DNA of 64,000 bases from Oxyruncus cristatus (GCA_013399855.1 VXAY01002113.1:2420250-2484249), one strand, 5' to 3'. Positions 32,305 through 48,011 are shown, counted from the stretch's first letter. The notes: generated by a model from the sequence alone, not told the origin. Numbers and translations are program-made.

Positions 32305-35300
32305 TACCACAAGGCCCCAGGACGGTTTCTCAACAGGTATCAGCAGGAAATCTTGCGGCTGGGGGCAGGGCCCAGTGGAAAAGGCAAGTGGGTTTGGAGA
32401 CATCGCCCCGGCCGGGCACCCACCAAGCAGGGTGGGAAGATGCCGGGCGGGATGGGAGCCAAGCCGGAACAGGCAGAAAGGGATTTCTCTCTGGCAAGCC
32501 AGGAACACACTGTCGTGCCTGTTCTCTGGACACTGGCAGGCAGCCGGTGCTGGCCGCCCCATCCCCCTGCAGCCCCATCCCAGCACTCTGGGTGGGTGGG
32601 AGGGATTCCTTGGGATCGCTGGGGAAGCAGGAGATTTGCACGTGTCAGAGTCCTGTTTGTTTTGTTGGGCTGGACTTGCCTTTATTTGCTTAACGAGCCT
32701 GGAGACACTTGAGAGCTGTGAGAGCTGCCTGTGGCAAGTGACCGTTTACATCTCCTGCCTTCCAGCAGAATCCATCCTCTCTCCAAACCCTGCTGGGTCT
32801 TGCATGACTGGGACTCCCCTGTGCTAGGGGGTTCAGTCACCCCCCCAGCTCCCAGTGCTGGGCATGGGCTGAGGAGATTTTGAGAGACTCATCGCGGGCT
32901 CCCTTTTCATTCCTATAAAACCTTAGGTGTTCAAATCCCCGTGATGCTGGGATGGAGGTTTTGAGCCTCCCTGGGGAGCTGGTCCGTGCACCCCTCTCTG
33001 TGGTGCTGAGCCAGCGCCAGTGGTAGTTTTACACCCCCGAGGCCAACCCTGCTTCCTGGGGCTCTGTGCTGTGTGGGTGTCCCCAGTGAGAGCTGTTACA
33101 GTTCACCCCCTCTCCCCTCCCTTGTGTTTCCGGAGGCTTCAACTGCTCAGGAGTATCTTGAGAAAGTTTCATGCAAACCACACGGTGTTTGTGGGGCAGC
33201 AGCAGGTGCTGCCAGCCCAGCGCCCTGGCGTGGGCTGAGGCTGCTTGTTTGAAACACCAGGGCAGCGTGTTTCCTACCAGCCCCGGGCCTCCCTCTTGCA
33301 AATTTAGTGCTAAATTAGAGCCCTTTCTGCCAGCAAGGCTCATCCCTCCTTGTAAAATCTGGGTGAGCCTCCCAGGGCTGGGTTTTGGGGCGTAACGGGG
33401 AGCATTTCCCCCCCCCCTCATTGGGAACGCTGCACTGGGAGGTAGCTGATGTTTAATTAGGAAATGAATTAAATTTCCTCTCAAGGCAGCTGCATGAAAA
33501 GCAGCTCCAGTCAAACAGGACGTGACAGGGATGCTGCGAGGAGGCTGCTTTGCATCCCCTTTGTATGAAGCCCGAATGTGTGCGCCAGATTTCGGGACCC
33601 GTGTGAATTTGCTGGCCCAGGCGTCCTCGAGCTGTTGTGTTTCTCTTTGAGTAATTGGGAATGCTGCTGCTGCCGCCGATGGGCTTTATGCTGCTTGTAG
33701 GGCTGTGGGGAATTTCCTGGGGCTTGGGGCTTCAAAAGATGTCCTGAAATTGCTGTTGCAGGACTGGGAGGTGGGGAGCGGGTCCTGAGACCTGTTCAGT
33801 TGGGGTTCCCGTGATCCTGGGATTGCTGGTCCTGCCAGGTGGCTGAAGGTGCTGCAGAGGGATGGTCCAGCAGCTCCTGGAGGGAGAAGCATATGCCCCA
33901 AACCCTGTTCCAGGATAGGAATAGGGATGCATTGCTGCAAAGCTCCCCAGCTCCAGTGGGTATCTCTGTGGACAGATGTCTTTCTGCCACCCCTGGGTGT
34001 AGAGGAGAGGGGTGGCACGGGATGCCCGTGCAGGGGGCTGAGTCCGGCTTCCCCCCGCCTCCCTCCCTGCCGGAGGTTGTAATTGCTCCTAAGGAAGCTC
34101 TGCCGGCTAATCCGTGTCCCAGCGTGGCGGGAGGGCTGCTGGCCTTGGAGGAGAGGATGCAGCAGCTTAGAGAAATTAGGGGCATTTCCGCTGTCCTGCT
34201 GCCTGGCTCCATAGCTACGGGGCTTCTCTGCATCCTGGGTGTTGAGTCCAAACCCTCTCTCCTCGGGTTGCTCAGCCCGAGGGGGACTTTGGGGCTGGAA
34301 GGATGACCTACCGCAGGGTGCTTGACCCATGGATGGGAAAATATGGTTGCTGGAGGATCGGATGCATTTGTTTTCCTCTCGGGGAGGCAGAATGGTGGCT
34401 GCCCACAGGGTTTCTGCTGGCACTGGGGATTTGGGGAGGGCACAGGCGGCCTGGCACGCTGGGCTGGAGGAACTGCCAGCCACTGGTGGGGGGGATGCTG
34501 GGGGGCTGGGTCACGGCTTGGTCAGGCTGCTCTCACACCGAGCGCTCCTGCCTTGGCCAGCTGCCTTTGAGGGATCAGTGCCTCCCTCTGCCGTGACCTG
34601 TCCCCCTGTCCTGAGGCATCTGTCCACCCTGCAGGGCTTCCCACCCCCTCCCAACCCCCCAAAATTCACAGCAGCAGTGCCTCAGGGAGCCCAGGCTGCC
34701 AGGGCTTTGTTGGTATGGGTGGGAGTGAAGTCCTCCCTCCTCCTCCTCTCCTGGGAGCACTGCCAGCACCGCTTGCCGGGTGCTCCCTCCGGCTTTGTCC
34801 CGAGCTATCGGCATGGAGCAACCCCACAGTGCTGCCAAGGGCACCGGGAGCGTGGGTGCTCCGAAGCCTGACCCCCCTGCTCGAGGTCAGGCCAGGGCAG
34901 GGCCCCAGGAAGGTGCTGCCTTCCTCCAGGCTCCACCAGGCTCCTGCCTTTTGTCCTTATTTTGGGTATTGTCTGTCCCCATCCTTACTTGGAATGACTG
35001 CCGGGGTGGAGGATGCTGTTGCACCCTGTGAACCTGCTGGCACCCAGGCACGGGGGGACCGAAGGGCGGCCGGGGCGAAGTCGAGGGTCACAATCCTCCA
35101 CGGCTGGGCTGTTGCACTGGGCATTGCCTCTGGAGATGAGCCAAGTGGGGAGCAGGTCCTGCATGCCAGCGCTGAGGCACCCCGGGATCACCTTCACTCC
35201 TGGCAGACGCGCTGGGTGCTGCCTGCACCTCCCTCCCCGGGGTGTTGGCAAGTGGTGCTGGGGTGTTAGCTGGCCTTGACCATGGAGGAAGGCATTGTGC

Positions 35301-36698
35301 AAGAAGATGAGGCTTTATCACAGGGCCTTATCACAGCATTTGGCTCAGCAATTGCAAATGAGTCACCCCGGCCCGTGTAGGACCCCGTGCCACTGCAGTG
35401 CTTCAGATACGGGGTGTCAGCACCTCAGGACCCAGGTTTTCCTGGCTGGGGGCAAAGAGCATTTCACGGCAAGGAAGCAGGTGTGCTGTGCACGGTGTAA
35501 AGAACAGCACGGTGCAGGTGTGGGAGGGGAAATTCCTGCTGTGCCTCTTCCCCGGGATGCTGTGGGTACCAAAGGAGAAAAAATTACCTCAGAAGAAAGG
35601 TTAAATACAAAACCTCTTGGGGAGGAATATTCCAGCAGTTTGAGCAAAGCTTGGCTGCTGGGAGGGCCCAACCAAAGCCCAGGGGCTGATGGTCAAGACA
35701 GGATCAAACCATTTTATCTAGAGATGTGTGGAAGCGGTGTTGGGTTCTGGGGTCGGAGCAGTTCTGACAGTGCTACGTGCAGGTGGCTGGTTTGTGTCGC
35801 CTGGTTCCTCTGATGCTTCCCGGGCATCCCATTCCCCACTGGGCGAGCAAAGGCAGTTCCTGTGTGCCAGGGTCCTGGGCGTGCTCCTGCTTATTTCTGC
35901 TGCTCACAGGGTGGGGAGCTTAAAGGGCTCTGTGTGGGCCGGGTACATGTGGCTGCCCCTGTGGGGTTCCCTGGCGCCAGGTGCTGGTGGATCCGCAGGT
36001 CAAGGTGAAACCAGGTGCAGATGAGCTGGGTGTTGCCTCCTGGAGCGTTGAACATCCCATGTCGCGCCGCCCCGGTGGAGCTGGTTTCTGTTTTGCAATC
36101 CTGGAGGGGTCACGCCGGGGCATGGAGGCGCCTCGGCATCGCGGCTGCTCCAGCTGGATCCCGGCTGCCTGCCCAAGCCCTGTGTGCCCCTTCCCTGCCG
36201 GCAGTGGCTGTGGGGTGCTCTGGGGTGGGGGATCCCACTGGTCCCATGGATGGATTTGTCATGGAGGGGGGCTGCAGCTGGTGAGGGCGTGATGGAAGGG
36301 ACCTGCTCCAGTGGCTGAGTCCTCTCTGGTAGCCAAAGCTTCCTGAGTGGGATGGGGTGGGGATGCTTCCCAGCAACCTGGGCTGTGTTTCCTCCTCCAC
36401 GTTCACGGCGGTTGCAATCCTGATCCCAAAAGGAAGAGCGTGGTCTGGGGACACACATAATAACGTGTTTCTTCAACGTTTCGCTGCAATTAGTGTGCCC
36501 TGCACCTAATTAGTTAATTAGTGCCTGGGATCACGGGGTGTTTGGCGCGCTGCTTCCCAGCTCGAGGTGTCAGTGGTTGCAGGTGGCCACCCGAGGATGG
36601 TGTCCCAGGGAGATGTCTGAGGGTCCTGGTGCTTTCCCTGGGTGTTGGGGCGGGGGCTCTGAGAGCACTTTACCCACAGGCTGCTGTCCCCTTTGCAG

Positions 36699-39305
36699 GA
36701 GGAGCTGCGACCTCGGCTGTGCCACATGAAGAAGGGCCCCGATGGCTACGGCTTCAACCTGCACAGTGACAAGAGCCGCCCAGGGCAGTACGTGCGCGCC
36801 GTCGACCCCAACTCGCCGGCCGAGGCGGCAGGGCTGGCCCCCCAGGACCGCATCATTGAGGTGTGCTGGGGTGGGCAGGGGTCTGGGGGGGATGTCTCCC
36901 GAAAAACCTTGGTGCTCCCTCACATCCCGGTGCCTGGGAGGCAGCGGCCCTTCGCTGGGAAGGTGTGTGGTGTCCCTGGCGCTGGTGGTGACTCACAGTG
37001 CAGACACCCAACCTGCACCAGCCTGCCGGTCCCCACCCAGGGGTGCAGCACCGTGGAGGGCTGGGGCTGAGCACTAATTAGCTGGCTGTGGGTTAATGAG
37101 CGGTAGCACTGTCCCTGGGATGCCCCTGGGGTGTGGCAGGCTGGGGACAAGGTGCATGATGGCCCCAAGTTCTGCTGCCAGGCATGACCAGGGTGGGGAT
37201 GGGGACAGGGTTTGTGCCAGGGGGGATGGTGACCCATGAGGTCAAGGACCAACTGAGCCCCAACCCCGCTGCTCACCAGGATGTGGGGCTGCTGCCTCTT
37301 TTGGGTTGAAGTTTTGGGGTCTCTGGGGAGCATGAGGGCTTTATCTCGTGCTGCCCATCCCCTGTGCTGGCCCCGGGTCTGTGCCCTGCTGGGTGCTCCC
37401 TGCCAGCTTTGCCCGTTCGATCCCGTGCTAATCACTCAGAGGAAAATCTGCTTTTAATGAGGTTTTCCTGGCTGCACCGCTAATCCCTTCGAGGCTGTGA
37501 ATGCCTGCAGGGGCTGTGGGGTGGCTGTGCTGGGGTTGTGACTGGTACCAAGGCGGTACCCAGCCCCTCTGCGGAGCTCCCGAGGGATGGATGTGCCCTG
37601 GCTCCAGTGGTGACGTGGTGCCTTGCCTGCAGGTGAACGGTGTGTGCATGGAGGGCAAGCAGCACAGTGATGTGGTGGCAGCCATCAAGGCAGGTGGTGA
37701 TGAGACCAGGCTGCTGGTGGTGGATGTCCTCACGGATGAGTTCTTCAAGAAGTGCAAGGTGGTGCCCTCGGAGCAGCACCTGACAGGTGGGCTGGGGGCT
37801 GTGCTGCGGGCATGGGGGTCATTGTGTCATTTTTGTCAGCTTTGTGCCACCCTGTCACCAAACCTGCGGTGCTGGGGTGCTCCCTGAGCCCTGGGAGGAG
37901 GAGGTTTATCACCCTGGGGCCAAGCAGAGTCATGTGGCTTTGGTGTCTCCCCGCCTGACTGGGGGCCCTGTGCTGGGGTGGTGGGGCTCATGTGGGCGGG
38001 TTTTATGGCCCTGGGTTGCACTTTGTCAGGGTTTATGGCTTGGGGAGCGAAGAGGCATCAGCTGCCCTTCGCTCTGCTCCGTGGCCTCGTCCCTACTGCC
38101 ACAATGGTCCCCAGGGGTATGGGGAGAGGTTCTCACTGGGCTCCATATCACTGCTGCTATCGTGGAGATATGCCTGGCAGCATCTCCCTGTGCTGCAGCG
38201 TTGGCTGCAGGGGCTGGTTTGGAAACTCAGGACCTGGCCAGACCCTGGGCAGTGTTGTGTGAGCACTGGCCATGCACAGTCTTTGCTCACCCCACACTGG
38301 TGAGGGGACAAAGCAAACACATCCCCATTTGGTGCCCATGTCCTTGTCCCACAGGTCCTTTGCCAGAACCAGTTGCCAATGGTGATATAGAGAAGGTAAG
38401 AGCCTCGTCTTGCTTCTAACCCCATCCATGCCCATCACCAGGCAGGGACCCTCCTGTTCAGGTGTACCCATGGATAGATGATGCCACCAGGGACTGCAGT
38501 GCTCCCAGGCTGCCATACAGGAACTGGTGCCACTGGGAAGGGGACTGGGAACTGGTGTCCCCTAGGAAGGGGGTTGCTTGTGATGCTGGGTGTCATGGAG
38601 ATGGGTGCAATGCCTGTGCCTCCTCTCTTTTTGCCTCCTGATGCTCCAGGGCTAGGAGCCCTTGTGGTGCTGCAGGAAAGCAACATCCAGTCCTGCAGCC
38701 ACCCTCCTCCTCCCCCTCAAGCCAGGGCAGTCGGGCTGGGGTTTAATCCTTCCCCGCCCCAGATGGGCAGCGCTGGAGGTATTTATGTGCCTGGAGCTTG
38801 CAGGGGATTACGTGTGGGGAAGGACGGATTTCGTGGGCCCCCGGGTGGGACTTGCAACTCCGGGGGGCCGTTCTCAAGCCATAGGGGCTGGAGGTCTCAT
38901 TCCCTCCCTGTCTCCCTCAGGAAAACAGCGGAGAGCCACAGTCCAACTCGGTGTCTGAGAGCCCGTCCAGCCCCGCGCCTCTGGCCGTGTCCCCCAACTC
39001 CAGCGAGACCCACAGCGAGGTAGGGCTGGGAATGCCGGCGGGAGGCCGTGGCTGGGAAGCGGGATGTGGGATGAGCCCCCACTGTGGGGCTGTCGTGAGG
39101 GGGGACAGGGTGGGGCTGACGCAGCCTCTCGCCCCCCCAGCCCCACACGCAGGAAGGTGACAAGCGCCACTCAGCATCCGGCTCCCTCCTGGACCTCGAC
39201 ATCCCGCTGGCCGTGGCCAAGGAGCGGGCGCACCAGAAGCGCACCAGCAAGAGGGCACCCCAGATGGACTGGAGCAAGAAAAACGAACTGTTCAGCAACC
39301 TGTGA
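36699..39305 (+). CDS. NHERF1: NHERF1 (SLC9A3R1) scaffold, PDZ2 to C-terminus; exon 1 missing
   Basis: Ezrin-binding PDZ scaffold that anchors NHE3, CFTR, phosphate transporters and GPCRs under the apical membrane. Visible exons: 36699-36860, 37633-37786, 38355-38395, 38921-39019, 39141-39305; phases 0,1,0,0 agree and give 206 residues. The first two exons encode PDZ2, with the ligand-binding loop GYGFNL after MKKGPD and the continuation [16 protein letters not shown] Ser/Pro-rich linker follows. The last exon ends AKERAHQKR, then [13 protein letters not shown], the ezrin/radixin/moesin-binding helix, whose FSNL end can also fold back on PDZ2. The human protein is 358 residues, so about 150 are absent, matching PDZ1 in the gap at 30091-30754. 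The start codon is therefore not in the assembled sequence. NHERF2 was considered, but the C-terminal sequence and the gene neighbours identify NHERF1. Confidence 0.95.
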
Positions 39306-40200
39306 AGGTCCCTGGGGTGGGGTGAGGGTCTGCTGGCCCCCCCCCAGCCTTGCACCCACCTCTCCTGCACCCCCCCTTCTCCCTGCCATGGGCTCCTGGC
39401 GGGGATGTGGGGCTGCTCCCCACCACCCTGACCTGAGTGCTGGGGCTCAGTGGCCAGTGAGCATCCCTGCAGAGGGATGTTTGGGCTAGAGAGAGACAGG
39501 GGTGCTGGGCATGCCCCCTCTCAAGAGCCCATGCCCAGCATGCTCCTCCAGCCCTGCCTTGAAGCCCTGCACACCCTGGTAGGCACAAGCAGGGATATGG
39601 GAGGGATCAAGGATTTGGGGTGGCCTGATGCCCAATTCTGATCCCTGCTGTTCCCTGGTTCTTCCCCCACCCCCAAACCCTATCTCCATTTGAGCCACCC
39701 CCCAAATTTCCCTTTAACTGCAAAACCGAGGCTTTTAGTGACTCTTGCCAAACCCCACCTGCCCAGCCACTGACCACAGCCGGGGTGTCTGACCCCTGCC
39801 TGGCAAGCTCCGTCCACGATGACCCTGTCCCTTTGCCTCTTCTGCTGCAAGGAGGGACACGGGTTCCCAGCACACTGAGGAGACCCCCAGCACCCACTGG
39901 GGCAATTTTGGGAGAGGAGAGGGTGTCCGGAGCCAGCACAGCAAGCAATAATAGTCTCCTTTACTCCTGCACACTCCCGGAGACAGAGCTGATCAGGGTT
40001 TGAATCCAACACTGTAATTTAAAGGCTTCTCATAGACTTTTTTTTTTTTTTCCAATCACACCATTTATTTTTTTTTAACTGTATTTTGTGTAAATTCTTC
40101 CTGTGGATGTTTTGTTTCTATGTCCTGCAATCAGGTGTTGTCGTACTGTTGAGCTCAAGAGAAATTCTGTTTATTGGAATAAACCTTCCTGACTTCACGT
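39306..40200 (+). other. NHERF1: NHERF1 3' UTR and poly(A) signal
   Basis: Roughly 0.9 kb of untranslated sequence with two T-runs (about 40038-40076) and AATAAA at 40178-40183. Transcript cleavage is expected near 40197. Confidence 0.75.
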
Positions 40201-42719
40201 GTCCGTTTTCAGGCTAAATCCTTCTGGAGCCCAGGGGGCTGCAGGGACATGCTGTGCCCAGAGGCTGGGGGAAGAGGCAGGTAATGTGGGGGACACTGGG
40301 CCTGGTTTGGGTGCCCCATCGCACCTGGTAGGGCCAGGATGGGGAGTCGGGGAGGCACCGGCTGGTCCCAGTGGGGGTTAATGCCTCAGGGTGATTAAAG
40401 GGCTCTAATCCCCTGGGGAGTGCAGGGGGGTGAGGGCAGTGATGCAAAGCTCTAATCCAGGTCTACCAACAAGGCTGGAGGGCAGCAGCTCTGTTGGGGG
40501 CAGCTCCAATCTGCCCCCAGCCCCCCTGGGGGTTTGTAGGGTGAACCTGGGTTACACATGGGTTGGGGGAAAGCAAGGGGGATCAGCTGGGAAGGGGTTG
40601 CTTGTCCTTTTAAATGGATGGATCTAGCTCTGGGTGGTTCAGCAGGGCCAGGCTGGTGGCACCACGGCTGTACCGGGCACAGGGCAGGGCAGGGCTGGGC
40701 TCGGCCTCTCCCCATTTCCTCCCCTTCTGCACACTCTTGTTTTGTGCTCTGAACTCCCAGACAAGTTTCTCTGCCTGAGCTGATGAGTGGTCACAAAGGT
40801 CTGCACCTCAAATGACAACCAAGTGACAAAGTGTCACCACATTTCCAGGGAATGTGCAGGCTGTCAAAAACAGCCTTTACAAACTAAAACTCCTGGAAGC
40901 TGGGGGAGACTATTCCAACAAGCCTCATTCTCCAAAGGTGTCCTCTGAACATAGGTGAGCCCCTGTCTCCTCTTTCCTACCCTCACCTCTTTGGAGAGCA
41001 AGCAGGACATCCTATCCTGGCTGGGGCTACCCATGCAGGGCAGGAATGTGGGCATCCAGTGGGTCCCAGGAGCATCTTTTGCCTCTTGGCCTGGTCAGAG
41101 CAGCCGGGGACTGGTTCCCTGTGGGAACCACTGGTTGAGCCTCACTGGGACCACCCCAGCCTGGGGGAGGGCTGAGCTCCGGGACAGACCCAACTTTGTT
41201 TTGGGTTGCCAGGCAAAGGCTTTTCCCAGCCCCTGTGGAGGCGGGAGAGCGCCGGCGTTGCCGGGGGACTGGGGATGCCAAGCTGGGCACTCACTGGCTC
41301 CGGAGCAACCGGCTGGGCATGGGGAGCTGTGACAGGATATCACTGCCCCTTTTCCCTGGCACCAGAGGTTAAGTTATTTTTCACACCTTAGTCGGTTTTT
41401 AGGGGAGCAAATCCCGGCTCAGCTCCATCCCTCCTCCCAGTTTGGCCTGGCTCCTCTGGCACGGGGATGAAACGCTCCGCGGAAGGAGCACAGAGCCAGC
41501 AGTTTGCCCAGCAGGTTCTGCAAATCTTGTTCTGGAGAACAGAATCCATTCCTGCCTGCAGCAGGTGACGAAGAGCAGGAGGATTAGTAGCCCTTGTCAT
41601 GGTAATCCCAGCAGGAAATAGAGCTGCTCTTCACTTTATTACCACACAAAGCTTTCACTACAACTAAATCCACGCTAAATACTTGTTGTTTAAAATACCA
41701 TGATACACTGTTCCCACGCTTGGCTTTAATATTAGTCACGGGAATCATGTATTTAAATTAACTAAAACTGGAAAACTAAAACCCCCCAGGCCCTAAAAAT
41801 ACAAGGCACAGCAACACTAAAAATTCCACAGACTGCCAATCTCCAATATAAACATCCCTGGGCGAATCTGAAAGTTATTACCTGATCCTGCGTCATTGGA
41901 ACAGATAATTTCTGGTCTAGGATTAGCCATTACGGCTGCTATTACAGTGGGAAAACACACAGGAGTCAGTTATCCTCCTTACCTTCTGTCCTCTCAGCAA
42001 GCTTCCCCGCTGTGGAGAGCATGTGTAGGGCAGGAGAGGTCAGGCTGAGTAACTGCACAGGTAAGTCTGTCCAGTGGGAGTCAGGCAAGTGCCTCTTCTT
42101 CATCCACGGATCTCAGATCTACCGCTGCTCAGGCTGGTTAACTCCCACCTAAATATATCTGCCCCTCAGTCAGAGATATTTTCCCCCCTATTCATCTTGG
42201 TGGAGCAGCAAATGGAGCCTCCAGGCTCAGCAGAGCAAGTCCTGAGCTGCTGAAAGAAGGGAGATGTCTCCTTTCAGTGTGTCCTCATCTTCCTCCTTGC
42301 TTCCATCAAAGCCGCCAGGGAAAATGAAACGCTCTATCCTTTCAATACCGGCCTGAGGTTTCTAGATCTGGGGCATGGCCCTGAAGCTCCAGGGGGTTTG
42401 TCTCAGCAGCCTCCTGCAGCTCCCAGCCCGCCCCTCCCTTGCACAGCTGTCATGGTGGGGCTCAGCTCCAGTCTTGATCAGCCGATATCAACAATTTCCA
42501 TCACATGAACTCGCCCTTTGGCTGTGCTCACCCACGCCAGGGTGAGCTCTCCCTGCCAGGACCCAGCAGTGCCCCCCTGCAACGCACCAGACCCTGGAAG
42601 ACTGGGTTCAAAGAGTCTCTGTTGTCTGTTACAAAGCCTAACCACACTTTGAGCAGCCAAAGCAAGCAGCTGAGCCCCACACTGTGTGCTCAGGCACCTC
42701 AGAGCCTTGCCCTTTTTTT
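40201..42719. other. Intergenic, NHERF1 to NAT9 3' ends
   Basis: The two flanking genes converge on this stretch. Composition switches at about 41580 to AT-rich sequence with homeodomain-like words (ATTAGCCATTACGG near 41922) and stays so until about 42200. A minus-strand frame of 44 codons ends near 42235 (see findings). AATAAA on the minus strand at 41635-41640 could be a distal NAT9 poly(A) signal. No gene is recognised. Confidence 0.45.
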
Positions 42720-42725
42720 TTTATT
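42720..42725 (-). other. NAT9: NAT9 polyadenylation signal
   Basis: AATAAA on the minus strand lies about 390 bases after the NAT9 stop codon. It abuts a short A-run on that strand. Confidence 0.55.
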
Positions 42726-43109
42726 CAAGAGTAAACAAACTGAGCTGCCAGCGTATGAGACCACGTCTGCCAAACTGATGAGCCCTGCTCTAAGGGCAGT
42801 GGGAGAAGTTACTGCTTGTACAGAAACTGGTGGCACCAGGAAACAACTGCTGGTGATTTTAGGCTCTGCTGGAACGGCATGTGAAGGTTATAGTCATTCC
42901 TAGGCAAACCTGTGAATTAGTGGTTGTTCTCCAGGTCCAAACTTCAGGCAGTAATCCTGGCTGGCTCAGCAAAGCGCAAAGTTGACAAGATGACAAAGTA
43001 ACTGAAAACAGTCAAGTGCAGTGTTGGCTCAGCAGTGTCCTCCACACCCAGACCTTGCAACAGCGTCCAGCTCCTCCCTGGAAACCCAGCCCGTGCCTGG
43101 ATGTGTCTG

Positions 43110-45813
<2,704 letters not shown>

Positions 45814-46900
45814 GGCCTCGGCACCAAGACAGAGCCTCAGCACCCCGCTCCGTTCTCCGGCGAGGCCGAGGGACGGAGCAGCGCTGCCTGGAGCCTTTCG
45901 GGAGAGCAGATCACACCGATCCCCCCGACACCAGGGTGCCCGAGGAGACCCGGGCCGGGGGTGCTCCGGGACCGCGGGAACCCCAAGCGACCGGTCACAT
46001 GGACCGGCCGCACGGCCCTCCGCGCATGCGCGGAGCCAGCACAAAAATGTGCCACGTCATCTGCATGACCCCGCCCCATCCCGGCTCCGCCCCCTCCTGG
46101 CCTCGCTTTTGCCCTTGCCCTTCCCCGCCCCTTCCCATGGCCCAATGGCTATGGGCGCCTTTACCCNNNNNNNNNNNNNNNNNNNNNNNNNNNNNNNNNN
46201 NNNNNNNNNNNNNNNNNNNNNNNNNNNNNNNNNNNNNNNNNNNNNNNNNNNNNNNNNNNNNNNNNNNNNNNNNNNNNNNNNNNNNNNNNNNNNNNNNNNN
46301 NNNNNNNNNNNNNNNNNNNNNNNNNNNNNNNNNNNNNNNNNNNNNNNNNNNNNNNNNNNNNNNNNNNNNNNNNNNNNNNNNNNNNNNNNNNNNNNNNNNN
46401 NNNNNNNNNNNNNNNNNNNNNNNNNNNNNNNNNNNNNNNNNNNNNNNNNNNNNNNNNNNNNNNNNNNNNNNNNNNNNNNNNNNNNNNNNNNNNNNNNNNN
46501 NNNNNNNNNNNNNNNNNNNNNNNNNNNNNNNNNNNNNNNNNNNNNNNNNNNNNNNNNNNNNNNNNNNNNNNNNNNNNNNNNNNNNNNNNNNNNNNNNNNN
46601 NNNNNNNNNNNNNNNNNNNNNNNNNNNNNNNNNNNNNNNNNNNNNNNNNNNNNNNNNNNNNNNNNNNNNNNNNNNNNNNNNNNNNNNNTCCCCCCGGGCA
46701 GGGCGGGGTGGGCGAGCGGCGTTCCGGCTGTGGGGCAGGGCCGGGGGGCTCTGGAGGCCTCGGGGGGTCCCGGGCCCTGGGTTTGGTCCCCCCGGGCTGG
46801 GTGAGGGCCCTGCACGGACTCCTGTCCCGGCCGTGCCCCGGGCTGTCTGTCAGCACACCCCTGCTCTTGCTGCTTGCTGTCTGTCTGCCAAGCTCGGCTG
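45814..46900. promoter_or_regulatory. NAT9/TMEM104 bidirectional CpG-rich promoter
   Basis: The divergent genes are separated by CpG-rich DNA on both sides of a gap. A perfect NRF-1 palindrome GCGCATGCGC lies at 46022-46031. CCACGTCA at 46052-46059 is the reverse complement of the ATF6-type word TGACGTGG. A CCAAT box lies at 46142. No TATA box is seen. This fits a housekeeping bidirectional promoter. The untranslated first exon of TMEM104 should lie in or just right of the gap, because its start-codon exon begins at a splice acceptor (48010). Confidence 0.7.
46167..46688. other. Assembly gap (522 N)
   Basis: A run of N in the middle of the NAT9/TMEM104 CpG island. It may hide the TMEM104 transcription start and untranslated first exon. 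Confidence 0.99.
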
Positions 46901-47204
46901 CTGCGTTTTGAGCCCAGCTCTGTCATAAAAGATGATGTTTGGCCTCTTCTCCTGAGGCTGGTCCAGTTATGACCACACTGGGCTGTGCTGCCAGAGTGAT
47001 TTCTGTCATCCAGCGTGTGTGGGCCAGCTTACAACTGTTTGTTTTTTTAGTGGTGCTCTTACCTTTGAAGCTCGTGCTGATGATTTGCCCCAGTTTGTGT
47101 GGCTGAGTAGGAGCACATGTAGAAGTATGAAGCCCTTAAACAACTCTACTCTGGCTAATTACTGACACTGAAACCTTTCAGGAGGCTTTGGTTCTCCCCT
47201 CCAC

Positions 47205-47425
47205 CTTTTTTTATATCAGAGTTTACTGTCAATAAAATAAAGGGATAATGTCTGCCTAAGGTATAGACGTAAAAGTGCTAAAAACTGCTTAATGTCCCAC
47301 ACCAGCTCTTCCATCCTTTTACCCACTTTCCTCATATTTCATTAATGTTTTCATCAATGCAAATTGTCACGTGAACTGGCATAAGCTGGGAGAACTGTGA
47401 CATTGAAACTATTCCACTTTCTTCT
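47205..47425. repeat. Upstream copy of a 220-bp direct repeat
   Basis: This segment recurs in direct orientation at 48232-48441 with scattered substitutions and small indels. Shared words include TTATATCAGAG, AAATAAAGGGAT, ATGTCTGCCTAA, CACACCAGCTCTTCCATCC and GAACTGTGACATTGAAACTA. It lies upstream of the TMEM104 start-codon exon. Confidence 0.93.
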
Positions 47426-48011
47426 CTTTCCCCAAATGCTTCTGCTTTGGAAACCTTGGCACGTGAAAAACATCTTGGCGTGTCTTTAATAGGTGCAGTG
47501 TTTTAATTTGTCTGCTTATTTCTGTACTTGATTTATGAGGAGAGACCACAGGCTGGTTTTTGCTGTTTGATTTGCAGTAGGCACGTGCTTGAAAAGACTA
47601 GTAGCTGCATGAGAAGCAGCAGTGTGAGCTCATCCTCAAGGCAGTCATTCTTCCTCTTGAGGTTTTAGTGTATGAAAGAGCCCCTCTGGCTGTTTGGGGA
47701 AGGTGAAGTTTGGTCATCATGTGCTGTGAAAGGGGAGGGCCTTTTGCTTGCTTTTAAACTGGCTTAACAGGTATGAAAACTCCTCCTAGAGTTTTGGACT
47801 GAGTGGTGCTGGTGAGTGGGGTCTGTCTGAAGGGCAAGGTCCTGCTGAAGTCTGTTAAAGTGCCAGAAGACTGATGTACAAAAGCTGACTGGTGAGTTCC
47901 TCCTCTTCTCAGCAAAAATAACACAATTTTCTGGTGTTTCCCCAGGTTAAAGGGAAGAGAAGTTGAAAACACCCTCCTGGCTGTGCTCTGGGCCTCCCCT
48001 CCGTCTCCAGC

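Larger units (their letters stand above)
30755..36698 (+). other. NHERF1 intron 1
   Basis: A stretch of nearly 6 kb between the gap and the PDZ2 exon. No coding exon is recognised. It contains a 38-bp and a 10-bp tandem repeat near 32 kb, and AT-rich islands with homeodomain-type words near 33.45 kb and 36.48-36.53 kb. Confidence 0.65.
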
